Part shown: positions 35,550 through 44,525 of the stretch, piece after piece
Layout of the letters: the number at the start of each line of letters is the position of its first letter
How positions within the stretch are numbered: the first letter of the stretch is position 1
Source of the DNA: Shumkonia mesophila
GTDB lineage: Bacteria; Pseudomonadota; Alphaproteobacteria; Rhodospirillales; Shumkoniaceae
Length of the DNA: 64,000 nt
Reading direction: 5' to 3'
Assembly: GCF_026163695.1 (NCBI RefSeq)
Contig: NZ_JAOTID010000005.1
Span: 124,001-188,000 of the forward strand
Translations under genes and position numbers: made by a program
Notes under the pieces: generated by a model
Databases searched by the model: none
What the model was told of the DNA's origin: nothing
The model's input: only the letters and a program-made list of their open reading frames with translations

Positions 35550-36679
35550 AGATCTGCCAGCTCTGTTCGGTGGACTTTACCCTTTACCATTTCCTGTTGC
35601 CGCTGATGCGGGCGATGCGCGAGGCCGGTCACGAGGTGGTCGGCGTTTGTGGCGAAGGCCCTTTCGCCGAACGGGTCCGTGCCGCGGGCTTCCGGGTCGA
35701 AGCGGTCGGATTTCGCCGCAACTACGATGTCCTGCACCATGTCCGCGTTTACGGCGAACTGGTGCGGTTGTTCCAGCGGGAACGGTTCGACATGGTGCAC
35801 GTGCACTCGCCGATCGCCGCGTTGATCGGCCGGCTGGCCGCCGCGCGCGCCGGGGTCCCGAAAAAGGTCTATACGGCGCACGGATTTTATTTTCATGAGC
35901 ATCAGCCGTGGGGGCTGCGCCACGCCTTCATCGGGCTGGAATGGATCGGCGGCCGTTTCACCGACGTGCTGTTCACCCAGTCGACCGAGGATGCCGAAAC
36001 GGCCCGGGATCTACGCCTGTGCCGCGGGCCCGTCATCGAAGCCATCGGCAATGGGGTCGATCCGGTCCGCTTCTGGCCGGCCGACGCGGCGGACGCGGCG
36101 CGGCACCGGCTGCGGGCGGAATTGGGCGCCGGCAGCGACGACGTCGTCATCCTGATGATCGGCCGCCTGGTGGCGGAAAAGGGATACCCGGAGCTGTTCG
36201 CGGCGATGAAGGGCGTGAATGCCCGCCTGTGGGTGGTGGGCAACCGGCTTAAGAGCGACCACGCGGCCTCGGTCGACGACGCGATCGCCGGCATCGAGGC
36301 CGACCCCGACCTGTCGCGGCGTATCTCATTTTTGGGTTACCGCAGCGATGTCGACGCGCTGTTGCGGGCAGCGGATATATTTACCCTGCCATCCCATCGC
36401 GAGGGCATGCCGCGCTCGATCATCGAGGCGATGATGAGCGGGCTTCCCGTCGTGGCCACCGACATTCGCGGCAGCCGGGAAGAGGTGGTGGACGGCGAAA
36501 CCGGGTTCCTGGTGCCGGTACGGGATGCCGGTCGCTTGACCGTAGCGCTGCAACGCCTGGTGACGGATGGCAGGTTGCGGTCGCGCCTTGGTGCGGCAGG
36601 CCGGCAGCGCGCACTCGCGCAGTTCGACGAGGAAAAAGTGGTCGCGCGCCAGATCGTGCACTTGGGGCTGGAAAGTTAG
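35546..36679 (+). CDS. Glycosyltransferase, GT4
   Basis: 377 residues from the ATG that overlaps the AsnB stop. HVHSPIAALIGRLAA and TAHGFYFHEHQP lie in the acceptor domain. LMIGRLVAEKGYPELF and PSHREGMPRSIIEAMMSGLPV form the donor site with the EX7E pattern. It resembles WbpY/Cps-type transferases (DUF1205-free GT4). It acts at the cytoplasmic face on a lipid-linked intermediate. Nine bases separate it from the Wzy-GT fusion gene. Confidence 0.88.
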   Translation: MKICQLCSVDFTLYHFLLPLMRAMREAGHEVVGVCGEGPFAERVRAAGFRVEAVGFRRNYDVLHHVRVYGELVRLFQRERFDMVHVHSPIAALIGRLAAARAGVPKKVYTAHGFYFHEHQPWGLRHAFIGLEWIGGRFTDVLFTQSTEDAETARDLRLCRGPVIEAIGNGVDPVRFWPADAADAARHRLRAELGAGSDDVVILMIGRLVAEKGYPELFAAMKGVNARLWVVGNRLKSDHAASVDDAIAGIEADPDLSRRISFLGYRSDVDALLRAADIFTLPSHREGMPRSIIEAMMSGLPVVATDIRGSREEVVDGETGFLVPVRDAGRLTVALQRLVTDGRLRSRLGAAGRQRALAQFDEEKVVARQIVHLGLES

Positions 36680-36688
36680 CGCGCCACG

Positions 36689-39184
36689 ATGTCGGGGCTC
36701 GCCGTTATCCTCTGCGTCGCCATTCCCCTGGCCCTGTTGGCAAGGGAGGTCCAGCGCCAGCCGCTCAAGCGACTGACGCTTTCGCATTTTTGGTATTTCA
36801 CCCTGATCTGGATGGCGGCATTTCCGCTGCGGGCATGGCTGGTCGATACCGGGCAGCGGGTTTCTCAGGTGATCATGACGGGCGCGGCGACAAAGCCCGA
36901 CAGCGCCTTCCTGGCGGCGGCCCTGGCGGTCGCCTTCATTTATTGGCTGGCGGTCTATGGGGGGTATCGCTGGGCCGATGAGGGTAGCAGTGACACGCCG
37001 TCGGCGACGGATCATCCGGAGGAGGTGGGCCGGGCGCGCCTGTTTGCCGTCGGCGTCGGTTGGCTCGTCGTTTCGCTGGGCGCGACACTTTACCTGGCCC
37101 CCGCTCCGTCCGGTCTCGACGGGGCGCCCTATCTGAGCGCACGAACGGGGGCGGGCTTGATCTGGATGCTTCCGGAACAGTTCGTCCCCGCCTTCATCGC
37201 CTTTCTCGGCTGCGTCACAGTTCGTCCCGATTTGGTCGGTCGACGGCTGCTGATTTTCGTACTCGTCCTGGCAACTGCCGTTTCGCTGTGGCTGACGATA
37301 CAATTCAGCACCCGTCGGCTGTTGGCGGCGGTTCTGTTGGGGATGGTCGTCGTGGCGGTGTTGCGCAAAGGCCGATTGTGGCCCTTGGGTATCGCTGCAA
37401 TCTTCGGTAGCGTGTTCGGGGCCGGCATCTTCGAACTGGTTCGCGCTATTCCCGCCGCAATTCGTAATGCCACCGAAAGCGGTGAGAGCGTCGCAGTGGC
37501 GGTAGCTGCGACGATGGACACGGCCCTAACGAAAAACCTGCTGCTGTTGCTGTCAACCAGCTATGAGGGTGCGGACCATGTTGCGAGGCTCCTGGACAAG
37601 GCGGGGTGGCGCGAACTCCTGACGGGGATCGACCACGGCATGTCATGGCTGTTCAATCTGGGCCTCAGCTTCGTCCCGCGGGCCGTGTGGCAGACCAAAC
37701 CGGTCGTGTACGGCGGCTTGGAGCAGATGGCGTGGCTCTATCCGGCCTATGTCAAGGACGGGTTACCTACCACCGCCATTCCGACGTCATTCGTGGTCGA
37801 TTTCGCTTTCGGGTTCGGGCTGCCGCTGGGGCTGGTGCTGGCGTTCTTCCTCGGCCGCTATTTCCGGGTTTGCGAGGGCGTTCTGTGGAACCGGGCGGCT
37901 CACCCGGTTGCGGTCGGGTTTTCACTCGTCACCTTCATCTTCATGTTCAACACCGTGCGGGGCGGTACCGCGACCGGGCAGACGCTGGTGGTATTCGCCG
38001 TGGTTGCCGCGTCGATGTACGGGATCGGCCCAACGGTGGCCACGGTGCGCCAACTCGTCGCCGATACGTTCCGGCTGCGGCCTTGCAAGAGGGGAGCAGC
38101 CCCGCCGCGGGTTTTCTTCTATCCCCATGCCTACCTGCGGGATCGGCAAATGGATACGATCCGCGCATGGCCGGCCGGCGAGGTGGCGAATCCCGATCTG
38201 GTGGATCGACGTCATGGCGCCCAGGTCTCGCGGGACGCGGCCCTGACGACGCGGCGGCGGTCCTGGAAGCAAGCCTTGCCTCTTCTCAACATCAAGCGGC
38301 GGCCTATGGCTGCGCCGCGGGGCGCGGCGGTTTACGTGTGGGGCGGCCTGATCCTCTCAGGATCGTACATCGTCGACCTCGACAATCCCTATGCCCTGAC
38401 CGGTTACAACGTTTTTGCGACGCGGCTTTACCGACCCTTGATCCGCTGGTTTCTGCAAAGTTCCCGATGCCTGTCGATCCGCTGCCTGAGCCGGGCCTGC
38501 CTTGATGGTGTGTGCGACCTCTACGGTGAGGCCGTCGCCGCCAAGGCGGTCGTCGCCTATCCCTTCATGCCGCCCAAGGTTCAGGCCCCGCCGCCGGCTT
38601 CGGCGGATCGTTGCCGATTCCTGTTCGTCGCCACCCAATTCGAGATCAAGGGCGGGGCTGCCCTGTTGTCGGCTTTCCGCCGGGTCGTCGCCGCCTTTCC
38701 GGGGGCGACGCTCGACTTGGTGACCCACCTGCCGCCCGAGTTTGGAGAGGCGGCGCGGACCTGTCCGGGGTTGACCGTGCATGACGCGGGATTCAGCCGC
38801 GAACAGATTGCCGAACGGTTCCTGGCCCATGTCGACGTCCTCGTCCATCCGACCTACTTCGACTCCTTCGGGATGGTGGTGCTCGAGGCAATGGCCCATG
38901 GCCTGCCGGTCATTGCCACACGTCTCTATGCGTTGCCCGAACTGGTGGAGAACGGCGGCAACGGTATCCTGCTCGATCCGCCGGTGTCGATTTGGGAGGG
39001 CACCCGGCCGGGTCCGATGTTTTCCGATACGGGAAAGGTGCGCGCAGCACTCCGGACGACGGACACCCGTTTATTTGAGACGGAGTTGGCCAACGCCATG
39101 CTGGCGTTGGCCAGCGATCCCGTCCGCCGCGGTTTTGCCGGCCAAGCCTCCCTGGACAGGGTGAGGGCGTGGTTCCGATCATGA
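36689..39184 (+). CDS. Fusion of a Wzy-like polymerase membrane domain with a GT4 glycosyltransferase
   Basis: 831 residues. Roughly the first 460 hold about ten membrane helices (starting IPLALLA, WYFTLIWMAAF), resembling O-antigen polymerases. From about residue 472 (RVFFYPHAYLRDRQ) the protein is soluble, and from about 642 (CRFLFVATQFEIKGG) it shows a GT4 domain with HPTYFDSFGMVVLEAMAHGLPV at the donor site. No stop or frame change lies between them and the frame stays open through the junction, so it is a genuine single gene. The linker region 472-640 looks like a degraded or divergent GT N-terminal domain. The upstream gene ends nine bases earlier. Confidence 0.72.
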   Translation: MSGLAVILCVAIPLALLAREVQRQPLKRLTLSHFWYFTLIWMAAFPLRAWLVDTGQRVSQVIMTGAATKPDSAFLAAALAVAFIYWLAVYGGYRWADEGSSDTPSATDHPEEVGRARLFAVGVGWLVVSLGATLYLAPAPSGLDGAPYLSARTGAGLIWMLPEQFVPAFIAFLGCVTVRPDLVGRRLLIFVLVLATAVSLWLTIQFSTRRLLAAVLLGMVVVAVLRKGRLWPLGIAAIFGSVFGAGIFELVRAIPAAIRNATESGESVAVAVAATMDTALTKNLLLLLSTSYEGADHVARLLDKAGWRELLTGIDHGMSWLFNLGLSFVPRAVWQTKPVVYGGLEQMAWLYPAYVKDGLPTTAIPTSFVVDFAFGFGLPLGLVLAFFLGRYFRVCEGVLWNRAAHPVAVGFSLVTFIFMFNTVRGGTATGQTLVVFAVVAASMYGIGPTVATVRQLVADTFRLRPCKRGAAPPRVFFYPHAYLRDRQMDTIRAWPAGEVANPDLVDRRHGAQVSRDAALTTRRRSWKQALPLLNIKRRPMAAPRGAAVYVWGGLILSGSYIVDLDNPYALTGYNVFATRLYRPLIRWFLQSSRCLSIRCLSRACLDGVCDLYGEAVAAKAVVAYPFMPPKVQAPPPASADRCRFLFVATQFEIKGGAALLSAFRRVVAAFPGATLDLVTHLPPEFGEAARTCPGLTVHDAGFSREQIAERFLAHVDVLVHPTYFDSFGMVVLEAMAHGLPVIATRLYALPELVENGGNGILLDPPVSIWEGTRPGPMFSDTGKVRAALRTTDTRLFETELANAMLALASDPVRRGFAGQASLDRVRAWFRS

Positions 39185-40116
39185 ACCTTTCGATCGTGAT
39201 TCCCGCTTTCCAGGCCGCCAAGACCATTCCGGCTACCTTGACGTCGATCCTTGCCGCTCCGCTGCCGGAGGGGTGGCGCCTCGACGTGGTCGTGGTCGAC
39301 GATGGCAGTCCCGATAGTGCGGCGCTGGCATCGGCGGTGTCATCTTATCCCGCCGTGATGCTGTTTCGCCTTCCGCAGAACCAGGGCAAGACCAAGGCGA
39401 TGAACGAGGGGATCGCGCGGACCACCGGCGACGTCGTCATACTTCTAGATGCCGACGATACATTGGTGTCGGGATGGCCGGCGGTGTTGGAGAGGGTCGT
39501 CGCCAATTGGCCGCGGGAGTGCCCGATCTGTTTCACCGCATGTCGGACCCCCGATGGCCGGGTAACAGTCACGCACCCTGATTATTCGGGGCTACTATCC
39601 TTCAGCGACATGCTGGCCGAGCGGTTTAGTGGTGAGTACCTGCCGATGTTCTGGGGCGGCGATCTGCGTGGCGCGGGTGGGTACAGGGACCCGGGGGGAT
39701 TGTGGGGTTGCGAGATGCTCACCTATCTCGGGTTTGCCAAGAAGCATCCATTGTGGATCAGTGCAGAGGTGATACGAGTCTATTATGCAGGGCGGCCGGG
39801 TTCCCTAAGCGATTCCGTGATGCGGGCCTCCGGTGCCGCCAATGTCAGCCTGTGCTATGATTTCGTCTTTGACGCTTATGGCGAGGATTACCGGCAATTT
39901 GCCCCACGCGCCTACCGCCGGAGACGATTGCGGCAGGCGGTTTTCGCTGCCATAGCTGGCGAGGCGCGTGCCATGGCGTTGTGGCGCAACGCCATTCATT
40001 GGCGGCTTCCGATCGAGAGTGCCGCCGCGCTGGTCCTGGTCCTTTCGCGTGGCCGGATCGGACTTGGCATGGTCAGGCTCGGCAAGCGGCTTGGGCTTCT
40101 GCGGCGGTTCGGCTGA
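39181..40116 (+). CDS. Glycosyltransferase, GT2
   Basis: 311 residues from the ATG overlapping the fusion gene stop. VIPAFQAAKTIP opens the GT-A fold, VVVDDGSPD and the DADDT motif give the metal and nucleotide site, and KTKAMNEGIARTTGD is typical. A C-terminal hydrophobic or amphipathic stretch may bind the membrane. It transfers a sugar during repeat-unit assembly for the Wzx/Wzy system encoded around it. Confidence 0.87.
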   Translation: MNLSIVIPAFQAAKTIPATLTSILAAPLPEGWRLDVVVVDDGSPDSAALASAVSSYPAVMLFRLPQNQGKTKAMNEGIARTTGDVVILLDADDTLVSGWPAVLERVVANWPRECPICFTACRTPDGRVTVTHPDYSGLLSFSDMLAERFSGEYLPMFWGGDLRGAGGYRDPGGLWGCEMLTYLGFAKKHPLWISAEVIRVYYAGRPGSLSDSVMRASGAANVSLCYDFVFDAYGEDYRQFAPRAYRRRRLRQAVFAAIAGEARAMALWRNAIHWRLPIESAAALVLVLSRGRIGLGMVRLGKRLGLLRRFG

Positions 40117-40123
40117 CGCCATC

Positions 40124-42022
40124 ATGTGCGGCATCGCGGCGCTGACCGCCGACCATCCCATCCCCGACCTGGACCGGTTGCTCGGCCGCATGATGTCGGC
40201 CATCCGGCATCGTGGACCGGACGACGAGGGAACATTCGTGGCCGCGACGGGGCGTGCCGGCCTGGCGCATGCGCGTCTCAGCATTGTCGATCTGAGCCCG
40301 CGTGGGCGCCAGCCCCTGTTGAACGAGGACGGCAGCCTTGCCGTCGTTTGCAACGGCGAGATCTACAATTACCGCGAGCTGCGCCGCGACCTGGAGGGCA
40401 GGGGGCATTGCTTCCGGTCGGATAGCGACAGCGAAGTGATCGTCCACCTGTACGAAGAGATGGGCGAGCGGTGCGTCGAGCGACTGCACGGCATGTTCGC
40501 CTTCATCGTATTCGACACGGCTGACGAGACCCTGTTCTGCGCCCGCGACCGGATCGGCAAGAAGCCCCTGGTCTATGCGGAAACGGCGGCTGGCGTCGGG
40601 GTGGCCTCCGAGATTCCGGCGCTGTTCGACATTCCGGGCGTCGACTTGTCCATCGATGCCGAGGCGGTCGCCCTCTACCTTCTGCGTAACCTGCGGCATA
40701 TTCCCGATCCGTGGACCTTGTATCGCGGGATCCGACGGCTGCCGCCAGCCCATACGATGACGGTTCGTGGCGGGCGGATCCAGCACATCCGGTCCTACTG
40801 GCACCCTTGCCGAGAGCCCCTGGCGACGACGACGGAGGCATTTCTCGATGTCTTCGACCGGGCGGTATCGCTACGCCGACTGGCCGACGTCGAGGTAGGC
40901 GCGCTGCTGTCGGGGGGCGTCGATTCCACGGCCATCGTCGATTCCCTTGGCCGTCAGGACGTCAAAGGGATTCGGACATATGCCTTCGGCCGCGATCCCC
41001 AGGACGAGGAACTCATCCGGGCACGCCGCGCCGCCCTGTTGCTGGGAACGAGGCATCGCGAAGTGTACTTCGATCCGGAGCGCCAGCACGAAGACTTCGA
41101 CGCCCTTCTCAGGCTACACGGCGAACCGATCATGGCGCTGCCGCTGACGCACGCCTATAGCCTGTGCCGGGAAATCCGGGCCGACGGGCTCAAGGTGGTG
41201 CTGGCCGGTCATGGGGCGGACGAGACGTTCTTCGGCTATTCCGGATTCAACCGCATGGCCGTACTGTCCGACGTGTTGAGGCTGGCGCCGACGGTGGCGA
41301 CACGGGCAATTTCCGGCGGGCTGGCACGCACGCTGCCACCCGGGGCTGCACGCGAGGCCCTGCTGGTGGCGTCGGCCCGGCCTGGAGGGCGGAAGGCCGC
41401 CCTCTACGGAGATGAAGCTTCCCGCGTTTGGCCGGTGCTGCTGGGCCGGGAAAATGCGCGAAAACTGGCCGATGATCTCATCGCGCGGTGGGTCGAACCA
41501 TGGTTCGCGGACGGCGCGCCCGTTGCCTACGTCGACGAAGCGGCCTACCTGGGCCTTATGCAGGAGAATAGCCACGCGGTAACGATCGCGGGCGATCTGC
41601 CGGCCATGGCGCACGGCATCGAAGTTCGTTGTCCGTTTCTCGACCACGAGTTGGTCGAGATGGCCCTGCGCATTCCTTACCGTCAGAAGGTCGTCGGCAT
41701 CGCCGATCGCGGCCGCAACAAGCTGTTTCTCAAACAGGCGCTGGAGCAGCGCCTTCCGACCGATATCCTTTACGCCCCAAAGCGGGGCTTCGGCTTTTTC
41801 GTCCAGGAAGAAGCGGTACTTCGCGGACCGTGGAAGGAGCGCGTCGATGCCGCTTTCGCAGATTTCGATGGTCTTGGCGGTGTGCTGGATGCAGAGGCGG
41901 CACGCGCGCTCAAAACCGAGTTCGATGTCCGCGGTAAAGTCCCGGCGGCAATGATTGCGAAATTGTACGCGTTGCAACGGCATCGCCAATTGCTCCGCGG
42001 CCCAACTGGAGGTGCTTCGTGA
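40124..42022 (+). CDS. asnB: Asparagine-synthase-like amidotransferase with altered synthetase motif (AsnB paralogue 3)
   Basis: 632 residues. The glutaminase part is complete (MCGIAA, RLSIVDL, NGEIYNY, SDSEV). The PP-loop SGGVDST begins at residue 263, but the usual SGDGGDE is AGHGADE from residue 361, and the first residue of the following block differs too (FFGYSGF). This suggests a carboxylate substrate different from those of paralogues 1 and 2. It is flanked by a GT2 gene (seven-base gap) and wzx (GTGA overlap), so it is part of repeat-unit biosynthesis. Confidence 0.87.
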   Translation: MCGIAALTADHPIPDLDRLLGRMMSAIRHRGPDDEGTFVAATGRAGLAHARLSIVDLSPRGRQPLLNEDGSLAVVCNGEIYNYRELRRDLEGRGHCFRSDSDSEVIVHLYEEMGERCVERLHGMFAFIVFDTADETLFCARDRIGKKPLVYAETAAGVGVASEIPALFDIPGVDLSIDAEAVALYLLRNLRHIPDPWTLYRGIRRLPPAHTMTVRGGRIQHIRSYWHPCREPLATTTEAFLDVFDRAVSLRRLADVEVGALLSGGVDSTAIVDSLGRQDVKGIRTYAFGRDPQDEELIRARRAALLLGTRHREVYFDPERQHEDFDALLRLHGEPIMALPLTHAYSLCREIRADGLKVVLAGHGADETFFGYSGFNRMAVLSDVLRLAPTVATRAISGGLARTLPPGAAREALLVASARPGGRKAALYGDEASRVWPVLLGRENARKLADDLIARWVEPWFADGAPVAYVDEAAYLGLMQENSHAVTIAGDLPAMAHGIEVRCPFLDHELVEMALRIPYRQKVVGIADRGRNKLFLKQALEQRLPTDILYAPKRGFGFFVQEEAVLRGPWKERVDAAFADFDGLGGVLDAEAARALKTEFDVRGKVPAAMIAKLYALQRHRQLLRGPTGGAS

Positions 42023-43377
42023 CCGGCGCAGCGGAAGCTGGTCTGCGCGCCTTGTGGTCCCGCTTGGCCAATAATCCCGACTATACCCGTAGCGTCGTTA
42101 CCAGCTACGGCAGCGTTGCGCTGAACGTTCTCGTGCAGTTGGTGCTGGTCCCGCTTTACCTCGCGTACCTGGGAAAGCATCAGTTCGGGATCCTGATGAT
42201 CGTTCTTGGAGCGATCAACTACCTGAACATCGGGGTGGGATGGGCGAGTTCAGGTACGCAGAGGATCATCGGCGAGATGGCCGCGGTCGGCGATCGCGAT
42301 GGACTTGCCGAAGCCTATGGGATGTCCAAGCTGCTGTTCGTTGGCTACGCGCTGGCGATCGCGGGCCTCGCACTTGGTGGGGTGTCGCTTGCGCAAGGCA
42401 TGGTCGATCCCGCCGCGGGGATCGCCTATAGCGCGTTGTTCGACACAGTGGCGATCGCCAGCGCCTATTTCGTTGTAGCGTTCGATTTCAACCTTGATCG
42501 CGTGGTGCTGGTCGCCTCTGGCCACCAAGCGAAGGCCAATGTCATGGCCATCCTTAATCAAGCGGTTTTCGCGGTTGTCGCCATCCTGCTCCTGCGGCAG
42601 GGGTACGGCCTGCCTGGGGTGATGACGGCCTTCCTGTGCGGCGCTGCGGTCGCGCGGGGGGTGTCGTGGTGGGCGCTCAGCCGCCAGGGCATCCGCTGGC
42701 GTTGGCCGGGAGGGCGCGGCCGGCAGGTCCTGAAGCGATTGGTCGGTCATATGGGGTTGGGCTATGCCGTTTACGGCGGGCTGATCATGACCCTGCTGCA
42801 GGCGGATGTGCTGATTCTTGGGTGGCTGGGCGGGGCCAAGTTGGTGGCCGATTTTGTCCTGATCTGGAAGATCGCCGATGTCGGGATGCAGGCCTTGTGG
42901 CGTATCCCAGAATCATTACAACCCTACATTGTTCAAATGGATGTACGCAACGAAGAAGAACGGCTGCGCCGCATCTATCGGCAGGGACAGGTATGGATGA
43001 CGGGGATCGCCGCCGTGGCGGCGGTCGGCTATGCTGCGTTCGGTCCAACGGTGGTTCGTCTTTGGGTGGGGGCAGAGAACGCACCGGATGCACCGTGGGC
43101 GTTTGTCTTGGCGGGTGGTGCGATCTTCTGGCTGGTGAGCGCGCGGCTGCCGGCGATCTTCGCCTTTTCGTTGTTGCGGCTGCGCCCGCTCAACATCGCT
43201 ATCGCGACCGAGGTTGCTGTGAAGATCGCGCTGCTCCTGGTGCTTTTTCCCGTAGCCGGATATTACAGCCCCCTCATCGCCGTCAACGCTGCGCACCTGG
43301 GTGGTGTCGCCATCCTATACCGGCGGCTGGCGCGGCAGGTCAAAGAACGCACGAACGGGCGGACGGTCGGTCCATGA
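42019..43377 (+). CDS. wzx: Wzx-like polysaccharide flippase (MOP/PST superfamily)
   Basis: 452 residues with about 12-14 predicted membrane helices. The opening SVVTSYGSVALNVLVQLVL and FGILMIVLGAINYL are typical of Wzx/RfbX membrane proteins in which a helix bundle flips undecaprenyl-linked repeat units outward. GTG start overlapping the AsnB stop. It is in the same operon as the Wzy-like fusion, making a near-complete Wzx/Wzy route, although no Wzz was seen. Confidence 0.85.
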   Translation: MTGAAEAGLRALWSRLANNPDYTRSVVTSYGSVALNVLVQLVLVPLYLAYLGKHQFGILMIVLGAINYLNIGVGWASSGTQRIIGEMAAVGDRDGLAEAYGMSKLLFVGYALAIAGLALGGVSLAQGMVDPAAGIAYSALFDTVAIASAYFVVAFDFNLDRVVLVASGHQAKANVMAILNQAVFAVVAILLLRQGYGLPGVMTAFLCGAAVARGVSWWALSRQGIRWRWPGGRGRQVLKRLVGHMGLGYAVYGGLIMTLLQADVLILGWLGGAKLVADFVLIWKIADVGMQALWRIPESLQPYIVQMDVRNEEERLRRIYRQGQVWMTGIAAVAAVGYAAFGPTVVRLWVGAENAPDAPWAFVLAGGAIFWLVSARLPAIFAFSLLRLRPLNIAIATEVAVKIALLLVLFPVAGYYSPLIAVNAAHLGGVAILYRRLARQVKERTNGRTVGP

Positions 43378-44525
43378 ACAAGATTCGGATAACCCACGTC
43401 ATCACAGGGTTGTCAACCGGCGGCGCCGAAAACGTGCTCCGCCAACTGGTTATGCGCATGGACGGCGACGCCTTTTCCAACAGCGTCATTTCCCTCACCG
43501 ACCTCGGCCCGGTGGCGCGCCGGATCCAAGAGGTCCATGTCCCGGTGTCGGCGGCCGGTTTTCCGAAGAGCCGTTTTCGAGTTGCCCCGGTCGCCAAGCT
43601 GATTGCAGCGGTCCGCCGGAGCGACCCTCATATCGTCCAGACCTGGATGTACCACGCCGACCTGATCGGTGGCATCGCGGCGCACTTCTTTGCCGGGGTG
43701 CCGGTCGTCTGGAATCTGCGCCAAAGCACGTTCGACCCTCAGAGCAGCAAGAAGACGACCGTTCGCAGCGCCAGACTATGCGCCAGGCTTTCCAACAGCC
43801 TGCCGCACGCCATCGTCTGCGGGTCGAACGCGGCTCATGAGTCCCACGTCAGGTTCGGCTATCGCCCGGACCGGATGGTGGTGGTGCCCAACGGGTTCGA
43901 CACGGCGGCGTTCCTGCCCAACCCACGGTATCGTCTGGACGTGTTGCGCGAACTTGGGTTGGGCGACGAGGCATTCCTCGTTGGGCTGGTTGCCCGCTTC
44001 GACCCGCAGAAGGATCACGCGACCTTCTTCGCCGCCGCGGCCCGGCTTTCCCGCCATCTGCCGCAGGCCCATTTCGTGCTGTGTGGCGAAGGAATCGATG
44101 ACAGGAATAACGGTCTCCGAACCCTCGTCGATGCGCACGGGCTGGATCGGCAAACCCATTTTCTTGGCTTGCGTGATGGTCTGGCCTCGTTCTATCCGGC
44201 GCTCGACGTACTCGCCTTGAGTTCTTCCTATGGGGAGGGGGCGCCCAACGTGCTGGGCGAGGCCATGTCCTGCGGGGTCCCCTGTGTGGCGACGGACATC
44301 GGGGACGCCGCGTCAATGATCGGCACGACAGGCTTGATTGTACCATGTCGGAATGCCGATGCCCTGGCCGCCGCGCTACGGAATATCGCCGGCATGTCCG
44401 CCGCCCAACGCCGCCAGCTGGGCGAAATGGCGCGGTCGCGCATCGTCGAGGAACATCCGATCAACCTGATGGTCGAACGCTACGAAGACCTTTATCGACG
44501 GGTCTATAGCCAGTGCTTTCCTTGA
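43374..44525 (+). CDS. Glycosyltransferase, GT4
   Basis: 383 residues from the ATG overlapping the wzx stop. HVITGLSTGGAENVLRQLV is the classic N-terminal loop, VVVPNGFDTAAF the linker, GLVARFDPQKDHATFFAAA the domain boundary, and SYGEGAPNVLGEAMSCGVP the donor-site EX7E block. Cytoplasmic, transfers one sugar of the repeat unit. The next gene starts inside its 3' end. Confidence 0.9.
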   Translation: MNKIRITHVITGLSTGGAENVLRQLVMRMDGDAFSNSVISLTDLGPVARRIQEVHVPVSAAGFPKSRFRVAPVAKLIAAVRRSDPHIVQTWMYHADLIGGIAAHFFAGVPVVWNLRQSTFDPQSSKKTTVRSARLCARLSNSLPHAIVCGSNAAHESHVRFGYRPDRMVVVPNGFDTAAFLPNPRYRLDVLRELGLGDEAFLVGLVARFDPQKDHATFFAAAARLSRHLPQAHFVLCGEGIDDRNNGLRTLVDAHGLDRQTHFLGLRDGLASFYPALDVLALSSSYGEGAPNVLGEAMSCGVPCVATDIGDAASMIGTTGLIVPCRNADALAAALRNIAGMSAAQRRQLGEMARSRIVEEHPINLMVERYEDLYRRVYSQCFP

